A stretch of 64,000 nt of DNA from Lentzea waywayandensis. Lineage in GTDB: Bacteria; Actinomycetota; Actinomycetes; Mycobacteriales; Pseudonocardiaceae. The position numbers and the translations under genes were made by a program. Under the pieces are notes generated by a model. That model was not told the DNA's origin, did no database searches, and saw only the letters and a list, made by a program, of their open reading frames with translations. The number at the start of each line of letters is the position of its first letter. The first letter of the stretch is position 1. The stretch lies in NCBI RefSeq assembly GCF_900115955.1, contig NZ_FOYL01000019.1:97125-161124 (forward strand). The letters run 5' to 3'. Below are positions 17,401 through 23,878 of the stretch, piece after piece.

Positions 17401-17509
17401 CGGCGGCACACCGTTGCCCGATCGTGCCGAGATCTGGCAGGTGAACGCGGACGGAACTGAGAAACTGCACGCCGTGTACGACCGCAAGTTCGGCTGGACG
17501 AAGCTCTGA
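14432..17509 (+). CDS. Putative type VII-secreted polymorphic toxin-like protein with novel C-terminal domain
   Basis: A 1025-residue protein whose GTG start overlaps the preceding stop. Residues 1-275 are helical and include a WDG turn (W99-D-G101, in VRGHWDGDAARAHEKY), like the WXG turn of ESX substrates, followed by long amphipathic helices. Residues 280-760 are a low-complexity linker rich in Pro, Gly, Ser and His, with 18-residue GLPTPPNSGGHATPGSGS units and later TKPHDAD heptads. Residues 761-1025 form a compact domain with IARGQD (about 862), FGGP (about 920), PFTGTG (973), PEW (985) and a final EIW...DGT...GW block. I cannot assign that domain to a known enzyme. N-terminal secretion region, long linker and variable C-terminal domain is the layout of polymorphic toxins. 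Confidence 0.82.
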   Translation: MTTASYRSPRPVTASLKQPDVDTASLNDVLRDQGWGVQAVNWVFEAVTGESLVSTIITPITGDWSKIRADGDAWRMVGNAMNDVSYNLTDAVGKVRGHWDGDAARAHEKYIALGWKAGLLAEMGVAQLIAKGFDTVASGAEALGKQAARLLDYLVNKLLEAAATVWIPVAGWIKAAEMVWNAYQIYRRVMDIIDTVQKLIADVKALFDAVGRVFSAIGKLKDADSLAEAMNATQEVAEAGRDVRNAVRDISDDAASIKDSATEIADRGHDVGSKVREIYSPPGGSEDTKPAAVSSVAPGGAPVAPPPTLHASPDAPGTHAAAATGPAASAPPSLGGGGGGGVPTGGVPTGGHSSSGGVPSSGGHGPAAPPSVNTTHAAGAAPAAAPPAPHQTPMGGAMPMGAPMAPGAGGGDQTRSSGSRPGAGGVPSFPSAGAPAGPKAPTGLPTPPGHASGLPTPPATPVPGTRPGGSSLPTPPPGPGTSGSSHPGTHQTPGSHPTPGTHPTPGSGSGLPTPPNSGGHATPGSGSGLPTPPNSGGHPTPGSGSGLPTPPEHPSASSGTATAPAPSNTGGGLPSPPGHPAPSSGGGLPSPPGHASPSAGGGLPSPPGHPSPSTDHPAPSGSGGPTTPHDGGTRPHDTTPNGSTDTKPHDTPDSTKPHDADTKPHDADTRPHDGDAKPHDSDTKPHDADTKPHDGDARPDDGKPHDTDASGAEGAEPHDTRPDHDTPATHDTDTKPGNDDATPGHNDKGDGSNPPPPTGPDLKGHFDAAAMSAQGQGYQHQLEQMLPNQADRDRYVELSQKLSTDLSASEAQHVADVRNQIKVDSGDIVTKALNQGALSTYLPDQPHAAGSKQETWQNQMGGSIARGQDVVDVNTPQGLRDGLALDDKGKGWTPIPEGAQTAMQLRYEVTDQNAGAHNVPFGGPKKDTPDFTQPGPYPADQYQSPQEKAHYEASQQQMAAAGGAAKPYDGYDPFTGTGSTMGGMPEWRVDGGTPLPDRAEIWQVNADGTEKLHAVYDRKFGWTKL
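15949..16080 (+). repeat. 54-nt tandem repeats in the linker
   Basis: Two and a half nearly identical 54-nt units code GLPTPPNSGGHATPGSGS in frame. They are followed by looser GLPSPPGHP-type repeats up to about 16265. Confidence 0.85.
16360..16580 (+). repeat. PHD heptad repeats in the linker
   Basis: About nine degenerate 21-nt units code TKPHDAD, TRPHDGD, AKPHDSD and similar, giving a charged segment alternating His and Asp before the C-terminal domain. Confidence 0.85.
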
Positions 17510-17925
17510 TGACCCAGTACTCCCAGGAGATGGCCGAGTACCGCGGCGAGACCTACTTCGCGGGTGCGGAAGGCCAGAACGTCTGGATCCGCAAGATCCC
17601 GGGCGTTACCTACGCCAACGCGGAAGGGTTCCAGACCTACGGCAACCGTGAGCTCAAGACGGTGGCGGTGACAGAACTCCAGGCCTGGTACCTGGAAACC
17701 TGCACAGCCACCTGGCGCGGGCAGCCGTTCAACGTCGTCAGGACGGAGAACGGCAAGGCCGAGGCCGGGTACGCGGGTGGCGAGTACGTGTGGGCCGCGC
17801 AGAACGGGCTCGAAGGCGACCAGTACAACGGCTACCGAGCCACGCTCGACGTCGACGAGCTTCAGGACGTGCAGGTCGACCGCACCGACTTCCTGGCGCG
17901 GTGGAAGGAGAAGAACCCGGGATGA
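17509..17925 (+). CDS. Protein of two YRG repeats, candidate immunity protein
   Basis: A 138-residue soluble protein with no recognised family. It is built from two related modules: one begins at E10-Y11-R12-G13 and the second at T68-W69-R70-G71, 58 residues apart. Each starts with an aromatic-Arg-Gly turn, then a hydrophobic beta-like stretch, then a helix ending in L-Q. The same two modules with the same 58-residue spacing form the C-terminal half of the next protein. Position directly after a toxin-like gene, with a 1-nt TGATG overlap, is where immunity genes usually sit. That role is inference. There is no signal peptide, so it would act in the cytoplasm. Confidence 0.72.
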   Translation: MTQYSQEMAEYRGETYFAGAEGQNVWIRKIPGVTYANAEGFQTYGNRELKTVAVTELQAWYLETCTATWRGQPFNVVRTENGKAEAGYAGGEYVWAAQNGLEGDQYNGYRATLDVDELQDVQVDRTDFLARWKEKNPG

Positions 17926-18905
17926 GCACCCCACAGGTCGTGCGCAAGGCGGCCGGCATCGGGCCGGAGACGATCCTGCAGAAGATCGTGCACCCCGCGA
18001 TCGCGCAGCTCTACCTGGGCAACGTCGTGGTGCCCGGCAAGTTCGAGCCGCACCGGGCGGCCGGGTTCGTGACGCGCGGGCAGGACTTCCCGCAGGGCAC
18101 GTCGGACCAGTTCGCCGAGGCGTTCGGCGTCGACAAGGTCGCGGACTGGCCCAAGGGCACGCAGTACCTGCTGCGCTTCCTGGCCCACACGACCGAACTC
18201 TTCGACACCAGCTTCGGCGGCCCGACGCTCGACGGCGCGCAGAAGATGGGCACCACCCGCGTCTACCCGGTCCCGTTCACCGGCACCGGCTACACGCCGA
18301 GCGCGAACCCCATTCCCGAGTACGTCATGGAGCTCGCCGAACTCCCGGCGGGCACGGAGCTCTGGCGCTTCGAACCGGACGGCACCGGACGCAGCGTCGG
18401 CAAGTACCTCAACCGCCAGGTCGGATGGGTCCCCACGGGAGACGTCGGCTTCGGCCCCGGAAGGTACTGGCAGGCCCCGGTTCCGCACCGGCCGACCGTC
18501 CGGCGTGGACTGATCGGCAGGTATCGCGGCCAGGACTTCGACGTCGACTTCGGGCCCACGCCCGGCTCGGTCCTGCTGCACCCGCTGGCCGGCCAGCCCG
18601 CACCGCCGGACTTCGCCGACGAGAACGGCGCCCAGTTCCTCGAGGTGCCGGACGCGGTCGTCGAAGACCTCCAGCTGGTCCGCACGATCTGCACGTACCG
18701 GGGTGCGGAGTTCGAGATCATCGGCGTCCTGGGTGACCAGGCCGTGTTGCACTTCCTCGGCGAGAACTACGAAACGGCCCGGCAGCTCGGTCTGTCCGAA
18801 GTAGACTTCCGGCAGTGGCGAACCCTCGCGCAGCGCGCCGAGGTGGGCGACATCCGCGGTGAGGCCAGGCCGATTCAGCGCGGGCTCTTCGCGAGGGAGA
18901 ACTGA
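17922..18905 (+). CDS. Fusion of the novel toxin-like domain with two YRG repeats
   Basis: A 327-residue protein with an ATG start overlapping the previous stop (ATGA). Residues 22-171 align with the C-terminal domain of the large protein upstream, and these landmarks occur in the same order in both: RGQD (52-55), Q-x-x-LR(F/Y) (81-86), FGGP (98-101), PFTGTG (118-123), PE(Y/W) (132-134), E-(L/I)-W (146-148), DGT (153-155) and GW (168-169). Residues 200-327 hold two YRG modules starting at Y201 and Y259, like those of the 138-residue neighbour. It has no WXG domain or linker, so it is probably not exported. Options are an antitoxin with an inactive toxin copy, a regulator, or a second effector with built-in immunity. 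The function is not known. Confidence 0.78.
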   Translation: MSTPQVVRKAAGIGPETILQKIVHPAIAQLYLGNVVVPGKFEPHRAAGFVTRGQDFPQGTSDQFAEAFGVDKVADWPKGTQYLLRFLAHTTELFDTSFGGPTLDGAQKMGTTRVYPVPFTGTGYTPSANPIPEYVMELAELPAGTELWRFEPDGTGRSVGKYLNRQVGWVPTGDVGFGPGRYWQAPVPHRPTVRRGLIGRYRGQDFDVDFGPTPGSVLLHPLAGQPAPPDFADENGAQFLEVPDAVVEDLQLVRTICTYRGAEFEIIGVLGDQAVLHFLGENYETARQLGLSEVDFRQWRTLAQRAEVGDIRGEARPIQRGLFAREN

Positions 18906-18906
18906 G

Positions 18907-19356
18907 ATGACCACCCCGAACGACAGCTGGAAGTCCGCGGAGCTGCGGGCGGCCGAGGCGCAGGTCGACCTGCGCTTCAAGGAGGCGCAGGACCTCGCGA
19001 ACCGCCTCAAGGACACGCCGCTGCCGCCCGTTCCGCCGGTCGACTTCAAGGCGATCGCCCAGCAGGTCGAGCGGGCCGCGCAGGAGAAGGACGCGCCGGA
19101 GCAGCTCAAAGCGTTGAAGCGCAAGGTGGACGCGGGCGAGTTCACCTGGGAGGACGTCGTCTCCGGCAAGGCGGCGCAGGACCCCGACGTGCAGGCCATG
19201 CAGCAGGAGAACGTCAACAAGATGAAGCAGGCGTTCCAGATGCTGCAGGAGGGCCTGACCGCGGAAGAGATCATGAACGCCCAGGACCCGCGCCGGAACC
19301 GGGGTGACGACGGCGACGAGAACGCCCCGGACATCTTCACGGAGGACAAGTGGTGA
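18907..19356 (+). CDS. Helical acidic protein ending in FTEDKW
   Basis: A 149-residue, mostly helical, charged protein of unknown function. A block EFTWEDVVSGKAAQDPDV (residues 79-96) and the terminal IFTEDKW (143-149) both recur in the next gene product, so the two are paralogues. The ATG at 18907 lies 1 nt after the preceding stop, with GAGGGAGAA upstream. The upstream part of the open frame is shadow of the preceding gene. It could be a helper, adaptor or chaperone for the cassette. No known chaperone family was recognised. Confidence 0.7.
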   Translation: MTTPNDSWKSAELRAAEAQVDLRFKEAQDLANRLKDTPLPPVPPVDFKAIAQQVERAAQEKDAPEQLKALKRKVDAGEFTWEDVVSGKAAQDPDVQAMQQENVNKMKQAFQMLQEGLTAEEIMNAQDPRRNRGDDGDENAPDIFTEDKW

Positions 19357-19757
19357 TGACGGCCTGGCGGACCCCGGACATCCTTGCGGCGGAGGACTTC
19401 CTGAGCAACGCCGTCGCCGAGGCGGATCGCGCCATGCGGTCCGCCCAGCAGAACCTCAAGGGCAAGGAACCGTCCACTGAGGACATCCGCAGGGTGATGC
19501 AGTTCGCCAAGTCCAGCGAGGCCTCACCGGCGATGCGTCAACTCGCCGACCGCATCGCGCGCGGTGCCGGCCTGAGCTGGCGTCAGGTCCTCACCGGCGA
19601 GGCGGGCCACGATCCGCTGGTGCGCCAGGCACTCGACGCCGACCGCGCCAGGCTGGACGAGCTGATCAAGGGCGAGACGGCCCCGCCGCCACCCCCGCGC
19701 AGGCCCGTGCGAACGGACGACGACGAGCCGACCCAGTTCACCGAAGACGCCTGGTAG
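19356..19757 (+). CDS. Helical protein ending in FTEDAW, paralogue of the preceding gene
   Basis: A 133-residue helical protein with a proline run (PPPPPRR) near the C-terminus. GLSWRQVLTGEAGHDPLV (residues 72-89) and the final QFTEDAW (127-133) match EFTWEDVVSGKAAQDPDV and IFTEDKW of the upstream protein. GTG codons at 19350 and 19353 are also in frame. I chose the ATG at 19356 because GGAGGA ends 9 nt before it. The two genes overlap. It is the last gene of the cassette and is followed, 5 nt later, by the convergent menA. Confidence 0.7.
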   Translation: MTAWRTPDILAAEDFLSNAVAEADRAMRSAQQNLKGKEPSTEDIRRVMQFAKSSEASPAMRQLADRIARGAGLSWRQVLTGEAGHDPLVRQALDADRARLDELIKGETAPPPPPRRPVRTDDDEPTQFTEDAW

Positions 19758-19762
19758 CAGAC

Positions 19763-20635
19763 CTAGTCCAGGACCAGGCCGACGCTGACCAGCACGGCCC
19801 ACGCCAGCATCGCGATCCCGGTGAACTGGAGCACCGGGATCAGGTCGCGGCCGCCACGTCCGGCGGCCACCCGGCGCACGGCGGGCAGCAGCACCGGCGC
19901 CGCGAGGAAGCCCAGCAACGCGTACGGCACCCGCACCGTCATGCCCAGCGCGATCAGGAACGGCACCGCGACCAGCGCCAGGTACAGCCTGCGGGTGTCC
20001 TTGTCGCCCAGCACCACGGCCAGGGTCCGCTTGCCCGTCACGGCGTCCGTCGGGATGTCGCGCAGGTTGTTCGCCACCAGCACCGCGGCCGAGATCGCTC
20101 CCATCGCGATGGACGCCCCGATACCGATGCCGGTGATCTCGCCGGTCTGCACGTACAGCGTGCCCAGCACCGCGGCCGGGCCGAAGAAGAGGAACACCGC
20201 GATCTCGCCGAGGCCCGCGTAGCCGTACGGACGCTTGCCGCCCGTGTAGAACCACGCCCCGGCAATGCACACGGCACCGAACCCGAGCAGCCACCAGTAC
20301 CCGGACAACGCCACCAGCACCACGCCGGCCAGCGCGCCGACCCCGAGCGAGATGAACGCCGCCAGCCGCACCTTCGCAGGCTCTGCCGCACCGGACCCGG
20401 TCAGCCGGAACGGCCCCACCCGGTTGTCGTCCGTGCCGCGGATGCCGTCGGAGTAGTCGTTCGCGTAGTTCACGCCGACCTGGAACGCCACCGAGACGAC
20501 GAGAGCGAGCACCGTGTAGAGCACGCTGAACTCGTCGATGTGGTGCGCCGCAGCAGCTCCCACGACCACCGGTGCGATCGAGTTCGGCAGCGTGCGCGGG
20601 CGGGTCCCCTGGATCCACTGGACGACTGAGGCCAT
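19763..20635 (-). CDS. menA: 1,4-dihydroxy-2-naphthoate polyprenyltransferase
   Basis: A 290-residue integral membrane UbiA-family enzyme that attaches the polyprenyl tail to 1,4-dihydroxy-2-naphthoate to form demethylmenaquinone. The prenyl-diphosphate/Mg-binding Asp motif is visible as NYANDYSDGIRGTDDNRVGP, and about eight hydrophobic helices follow. The start is set at the ATG at 20635 (MASVVQWIQGTRPRTL), which has GGAGG just upstream. A longer open frame upstream has no family similarity. The tail donor is probably made by the polyprenyl synthase at 56946. In M. tuberculosis menA occupies the same relative position (Rv0534c). Confidence 0.95.
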   Translation of the reverse strand: MASVVQWIQGTRPRTLPNSIAPVVVGAAAAHHIDEFSVLYTVLALVVSVAFQVGVNYANDYSDGIRGTDDNRVGPFRLTGSGAAEPAKVRLAAFISLGVGALAGVVLVALSGYWWLLGFGAVCIAGAWFYTGGKRPYGYAGLGEIAVFLFFGPAAVLGTLYVQTGEITGIGIGASIAMGAISAAVLVANNLRDIPTDAVTGKRTLAVVLGDKDTRRLYLALVAVPFLIALGMTVRVPYALLGFLAAPVLLPAVRRVAAGRGGRDLIPVLQFTGIAMLAWAVLVSVGLVLD

Positions 20636-20682
20636 GCCTCCATCCTCCGGTATGGTTCCTGAGGACCCGCCGAAGGGGTGTA

Positions 20683-21783
20683 TCAGCAGGCAGTAGCGCC
20701 GCTCACACCCGCGACGTACGCCTTGGCGATGTGCTTGCCCGACGCGATGCGGTACCAGACGTTCGACGTGCCCTGCGTGCCCGACACCGACTCGCCGGTG
20801 AGCTGGCAGGTCACCCTGACCTGGGCGTAGTTGCCGGCCAGACCCACCTGCGACGACGAGGAGTTCGCGCCGCTGCGGACGTTCACCGTGCCGTTGGCCG
20901 CGGACGTGCGGACCGTCCCGACAGGACCGGAGCCCGTCCACAGGTACGTCACGGTCACCCACGAGTTCGTGGTCAGCTTGAGGCCGTCCCAGAACGTGCC
21001 GTCCGCCAGGTCGATGCCGGCCGGGTTCGCGACCTCACGTCCGTACTGGTCCTTGCCGCCGTTGTAGTTGTTCTCGTACGCGGCCTGCGCTTCGGGCTTG
21101 CCCTGCGGCAGGTCCTTCCACATCTCACGGGTCGCGGACGGGTTCCAGTAGTCGTCCTTGGTGTTCCACGGGCCGACGTCCCACACGGGCGCCCATTCGC
21201 AACGGCCGTTCGACGCGCACACCTGCACGCTGTAGTTGCCGGAGTTCTTGCCCGCCAGGCCACGCCGCGACGGCAACGCCACGAAGTGGTCGCGCGAGAC
21301 GATCGTGTGGCCGTTCGCCGTGGTGCCGCCGACAAGGCCCTCGCGCGTCGCGTAGACCCGGTACGAACGTCCAGCGGCAGCAACGGAAACGTCGTCCGCG
21401 GCAACGGTCGCGGGCGCCTGCGAAGCGGTCAGCTTCACGCGCGATGCCTTGCCACTGCTCAAAACCACGCGGGTCTCGATGGTGGACGTGGTCACCGGCA
21501 ACGTCGCCGGCGCCTCCAGCCACTCGGTCCACTGACCGTCCGCACGCAGGCCGCGCACGTCGACGACACCATCGCCGGTCACCGCCGCCGTGACCGCGTT
21601 GGCGGGCTGAGCGAGTCTGTGCGAGCCGAGCTCGATCAGGCCGGTGCGCGGGGAGCCGCCCCACGTGACGGTGCGGCCGCTGACGTCAGCGGTCCACTCG
21701 TTCGAGGCAGCCGCCGCCTGGGCGGGCGACGCCAGCCCGGCCACCAGCGTGGCGCCGGCGACCAGCGGTAACAGGTAGCGCAT
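20683..21783 (-). CDS. Secreted protein with C-terminal SH3-like domain
   Basis: A 366-residue exported protein. A signal peptide spans about residues 1-24 (MRYLLPLVAGATLVAGLASPAQA). The middle part has NSGNYSVQVCASNGRCEWAPVWDVGPWNTKDDYW, and the last 80 residues contain an SH3b-like segment (GTVNVRSGANSSSSQVGLAG). The Trp/Asn-rich central block is seen in actinobacterial secreted proteins thought to bind or act on the cell wall. I see no definite catalytic triad. Two cysteine pairs are possible. It lies 47 nt upstream of menA on the same strand, but a functional link is not evident. Confidence 0.8.
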   Translation of the reverse strand: MRYLLPLVAGATLVAGLASPAQAAAASNEWTADVSGRTVTWGGSPRTGLIELGSHRLAQPANAVTAAVTGDGVVDVRGLRADGQWTEWLEAPATLPVTTSTIETRVVLSSGKASRVKLTASQAPATVAADDVSVAAAGRSYRVYATREGLVGGTTANGHTIVSRDHFVALPSRRGLAGKNSGNYSVQVCASNGRCEWAPVWDVGPWNTKDDYWNPSATREMWKDLPQGKPEAQAAYENNYNGGKDQYGREVANPAGIDLADGTFWDGLKLTTNSWVTVTYLWTGSGPVGTVRTSAANGTVNVRSGANSSSSQVGLAGNYAQVRVTCQLTGESVSGTQGTSNVWYRIASGKHIAKAYVAGVSGATAC

Positions 21784-21861
21784 GAAGAAACCCCCATCGC
21801 TAACGCGCGCGGCTAGGGTTCCGCGCGCTTCGCGGGGAGAGTTGTCCTCAGCGGTAAAGGT

Positions 21862-22893
21862 TCACCTAAAAGTGTTGGCCACGGCTGTTCTGTCGACTTT
21901 GCCCGGCCCGCGCAACGGCAGCTCGGACACGAACCGCACCAGCTTCGGCGCCGCCGCCCGGCCCACGTCCCGCGTCACGGCGGCCTTCAGTTCGTCCACC
22001 GAAGGCTCCTCACCACGTGCGACGACGACGGCGGCCACGACCTGGCCCCACTCGTCGTCCGGCAGACCGACGACACACGCCTCCAGCACGCCCTCGACGG
22101 TCGCCAAAGCCCGTTCGACCAGCACCGGAGGCACTTTCTCGCCGCCAGTGACGATCACGTCGTCCGCGCGCCCGAGCACCTCCAGCCGCCCTTCGCGCAG
22201 CCGTCCGAGGTCACCGGTGCGGAACCACTCGCCGAACGGTTCCGCGCTGCCGCGATACCCCAGCGCCAGCACCGGCCCGCTGATCTCGATCACGTCGTCG
22301 GTGCGCAACGAGACGCCCCGCAGCGGTTCGCCGTCGTACACACACCCGCCGGCCGTCTCGCTCATGCCGTACGTGGTGACGACCTGCACGCCGAGCGCGC
22401 GCGCCTGCTCCAGCAACTTCGGCGGGGTGGCGGCCCCGCCGATCAGCACGCCGTCGAACTGCCGCAGCGCCTCCAGCCCCGGCCCCTCGCCCACGACGAG
22501 CCGCGAGAGCTGCGTCGGCACGAGCGAGGTGTAGTGGCGTCCCGGCTGGGCCAGCACCGGCCGCGCGGCGTGCGCGAAACCCATGGCGCGGAAGCCCTTC
22601 GACATGTCGAGCACGCCGGGCGTGGTGCCGGCGACGATCGACCGCACCAGCACCTGCGCCCCGGCGATGTGGCCGGTGGGCAACGCCAGCAGCCACGTGC
22701 CGGGCCCGCCGAGCCGTTCGTGCGTGGCCTGGGCGGACGTCGTCAGCGCGTCCGCGTCGAGCAGCACGGTCTTGGGCTCGCCCGTCGACCCGGAGGTCGG
22801 CACGCCGAGCACGGCCCGCTTCTCCCAGCCGTCGAGCGGGCCGTCCACCAGCGGGTCGCCGCCCTGGAGCGCCGCGCGCAGTTCATCGAGCAT
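21862..22893 (-). CDS. menE: o-Succinylbenzoate-CoA ligase
   Basis: A 343-residue AMP-forming acyl-CoA ligase that activates o-succinylbenzoate with ATP and CoA. Visible motifs are the P-loop VPTSGSTGEPKTV (about residues 31-43), TYGMSETAGG and the hinge RTGDLGRLREGRLEVLGRADDVI. A late Lys occurs in RGPGKVDR. It lacks about 100 N-terminal residues compared with general ligases, as is usual for actinobacterial MenE. menB lies 11 nt upstream on the same strand, and its product acts on the CoA ester made here. Confidence 0.94.
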   Translation of the reverse strand: MLDELRAALQGGDPLVDGPLDGWEKRAVLGVPTSGSTGEPKTVLLDADALTTSAQATHERLGGPGTWLLALPTGHIAGAQVLVRSIVAGTTPGVLDMSKGFRAMGFAHAARPVLAQPGRHYTSLVPTQLSRLVVGEGPGLEALRQFDGVLIGGAATPPKLLEQARALGVQVVTTYGMSETAGGCVYDGEPLRGVSLRTDDVIEISGPVLALGYRGSAEPFGEWFRTGDLGRLREGRLEVLGRADDVIVTGGEKVPPVLVERALATVEGVLEACVVGLPDDEWGQVVAAVVVARGEEPSVDELKAAVTRDVGRAAAPKLVRFVSELPLRGPGKVDRTAVANTFR

Positions 22894-22904
22894 GTTTCGC
22901 CTGC

Positions 22905-23807
22905 TCAGAAGTAGTACGGATAGTTCGACCAGTCGGGGTCGCGCTTCTCCAGGAACGAGTCCCGCCCCTCGACGGCCTCGTCGGTCATGTAGGCGAGCCG
23001 GGTCGTCTCGCCGGCGAAGATCTGCTGTCCCACCAGGCCGTCGTCGATCAGGTTGAACGCGTACTTGAGCATCCGCTGGGCGGTCGGCGACTTCCCGTTG
23101 ATCTCACGCGCCCACTGCAGCGCCGTCGTCTCCAGCTCGGCGTGCGGCACGACCTCGTTGACCGCGCCCATCTTGTACATGTCCTCGGCGGAGTACGTCC
23201 GGCCGAGGAAGAAGATCTCGCGGGCGAACTTCTGCCCGACCTGCCGCGCGAGGTAGGCCGACCCGTAGCCGCCGTCGAACGAGCCGACGTCCGCGTCGGT
23301 CTGCTTGAACTTCGCGTGCTCGGCGCTCGCGATCGTGAGGTCGCACACGACGTGCAGGCTGTGCCCGCCACCTGCCGCCCAACCCGGGACGACCGCGATG
23401 ACGACCTTCGGCATGAACCTGATCAGCCGCTGGCACTCCAGGATGTGCAACCGCCCCGCGCGGGCCGGATCGACGCTCTCGGCCGTCTCACCGGAGGCGT
23501 ACTGGTAGCCGCTCCGGCCACGAATCCGCTGGTCACCGCCACTGCAGAAGGCCCAGCCGCCGTCCTTGGCGCTGGGGCCGTTGCCGGTCAGCAGCACGCA
23601 CCCGACGTCGGACGACATCCGCGCGTGGTCCAGTGCCCGGTACAGCTCGTCCACCGTGTGCGGCCGGAACGCGTTGCGCACCTCTGGCCGGTTGAACGCG
23701 ATGCGGACCGTGCCCTGGTCGAGCGCCCGGTGGTAGGTGATGTCGGTGAAGTCGAAGCCCTCGATGGGCTTCCACAACGACGGGTCGAAGAGCTCCTGAT
23801 CTGCCAC
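22905..23807 (-). CDS. menB: 1,4-dihydroxy-2-naphthoyl-CoA synthase
   Basis: A 300-residue crotonase-family enzyme that closes the second ring of the naphthoquinone. Signatures include FNRPEVRNAFRPHTVDELY, LTGNGPSAKDGGWAFCSGGDQ for the oxyanion hole, VVPGWAAGGGHSLHVVCDLTIAS and TDADVGSFDGGYGSAYLAR with the catalytic Asp/Ser region. The C-terminus RDPDWSNYPYYF is characteristic. The GTG start diverges from menD across a 71-bp gap, and menE follows downstream. The three genes thus form a divergent menBE/menD arrangement. Confidence 0.96.
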   Translation of the reverse strand: MADQELFDPSLWKPIEGFDFTDITYHRALDQGTVRIAFNRPEVRNAFRPHTVDELYRALDHARMSSDVGCVLLTGNGPSAKDGGWAFCSGGDQRIRGRSGYQYASGETAESVDPARAGRLHILECQRLIRFMPKVVIAVVPGWAAGGGHSLHVVCDLTIASAEHAKFKQTDADVGSFDGGYGSAYLARQVGQKFAREIFFLGRTYSAEDMYKMGAVNEVVPHAELETTALQWAREINGKSPTAQRMLKYAFNLIDDGLVGQQIFAGETTRLAYMTDEAVEGRDSFLEKRDPDWSNYPYYF

Positions 23808-23878
23808 GCACGAGACTCTAAGCGCCCAGGACCGAGACCAGCGGGCGACCTCTCAGGTGTCCCGGTGACAATTGAGGG

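Noticed and set aside
16700..17509. Assigning the C-terminal domain to the TNT NAD-glycohydrolase toxin or an ADP-ribosyltransferase
   Set aside because: The expected TNT pattern (arginine-leucine-proline, Y-x-V-Y and FGQPGGGxQY) and a clear R-S-E arrangement are not visible. GxG-like and PE(W/Y) features alone are too weak.
20636..20962. Extension of menA upstream to 20962
   Set aside because: Translated sequence there is Arg/Gly-rich shadow of the secreted-protein gene. The ATG at 20635 has a good ribosome binding site.
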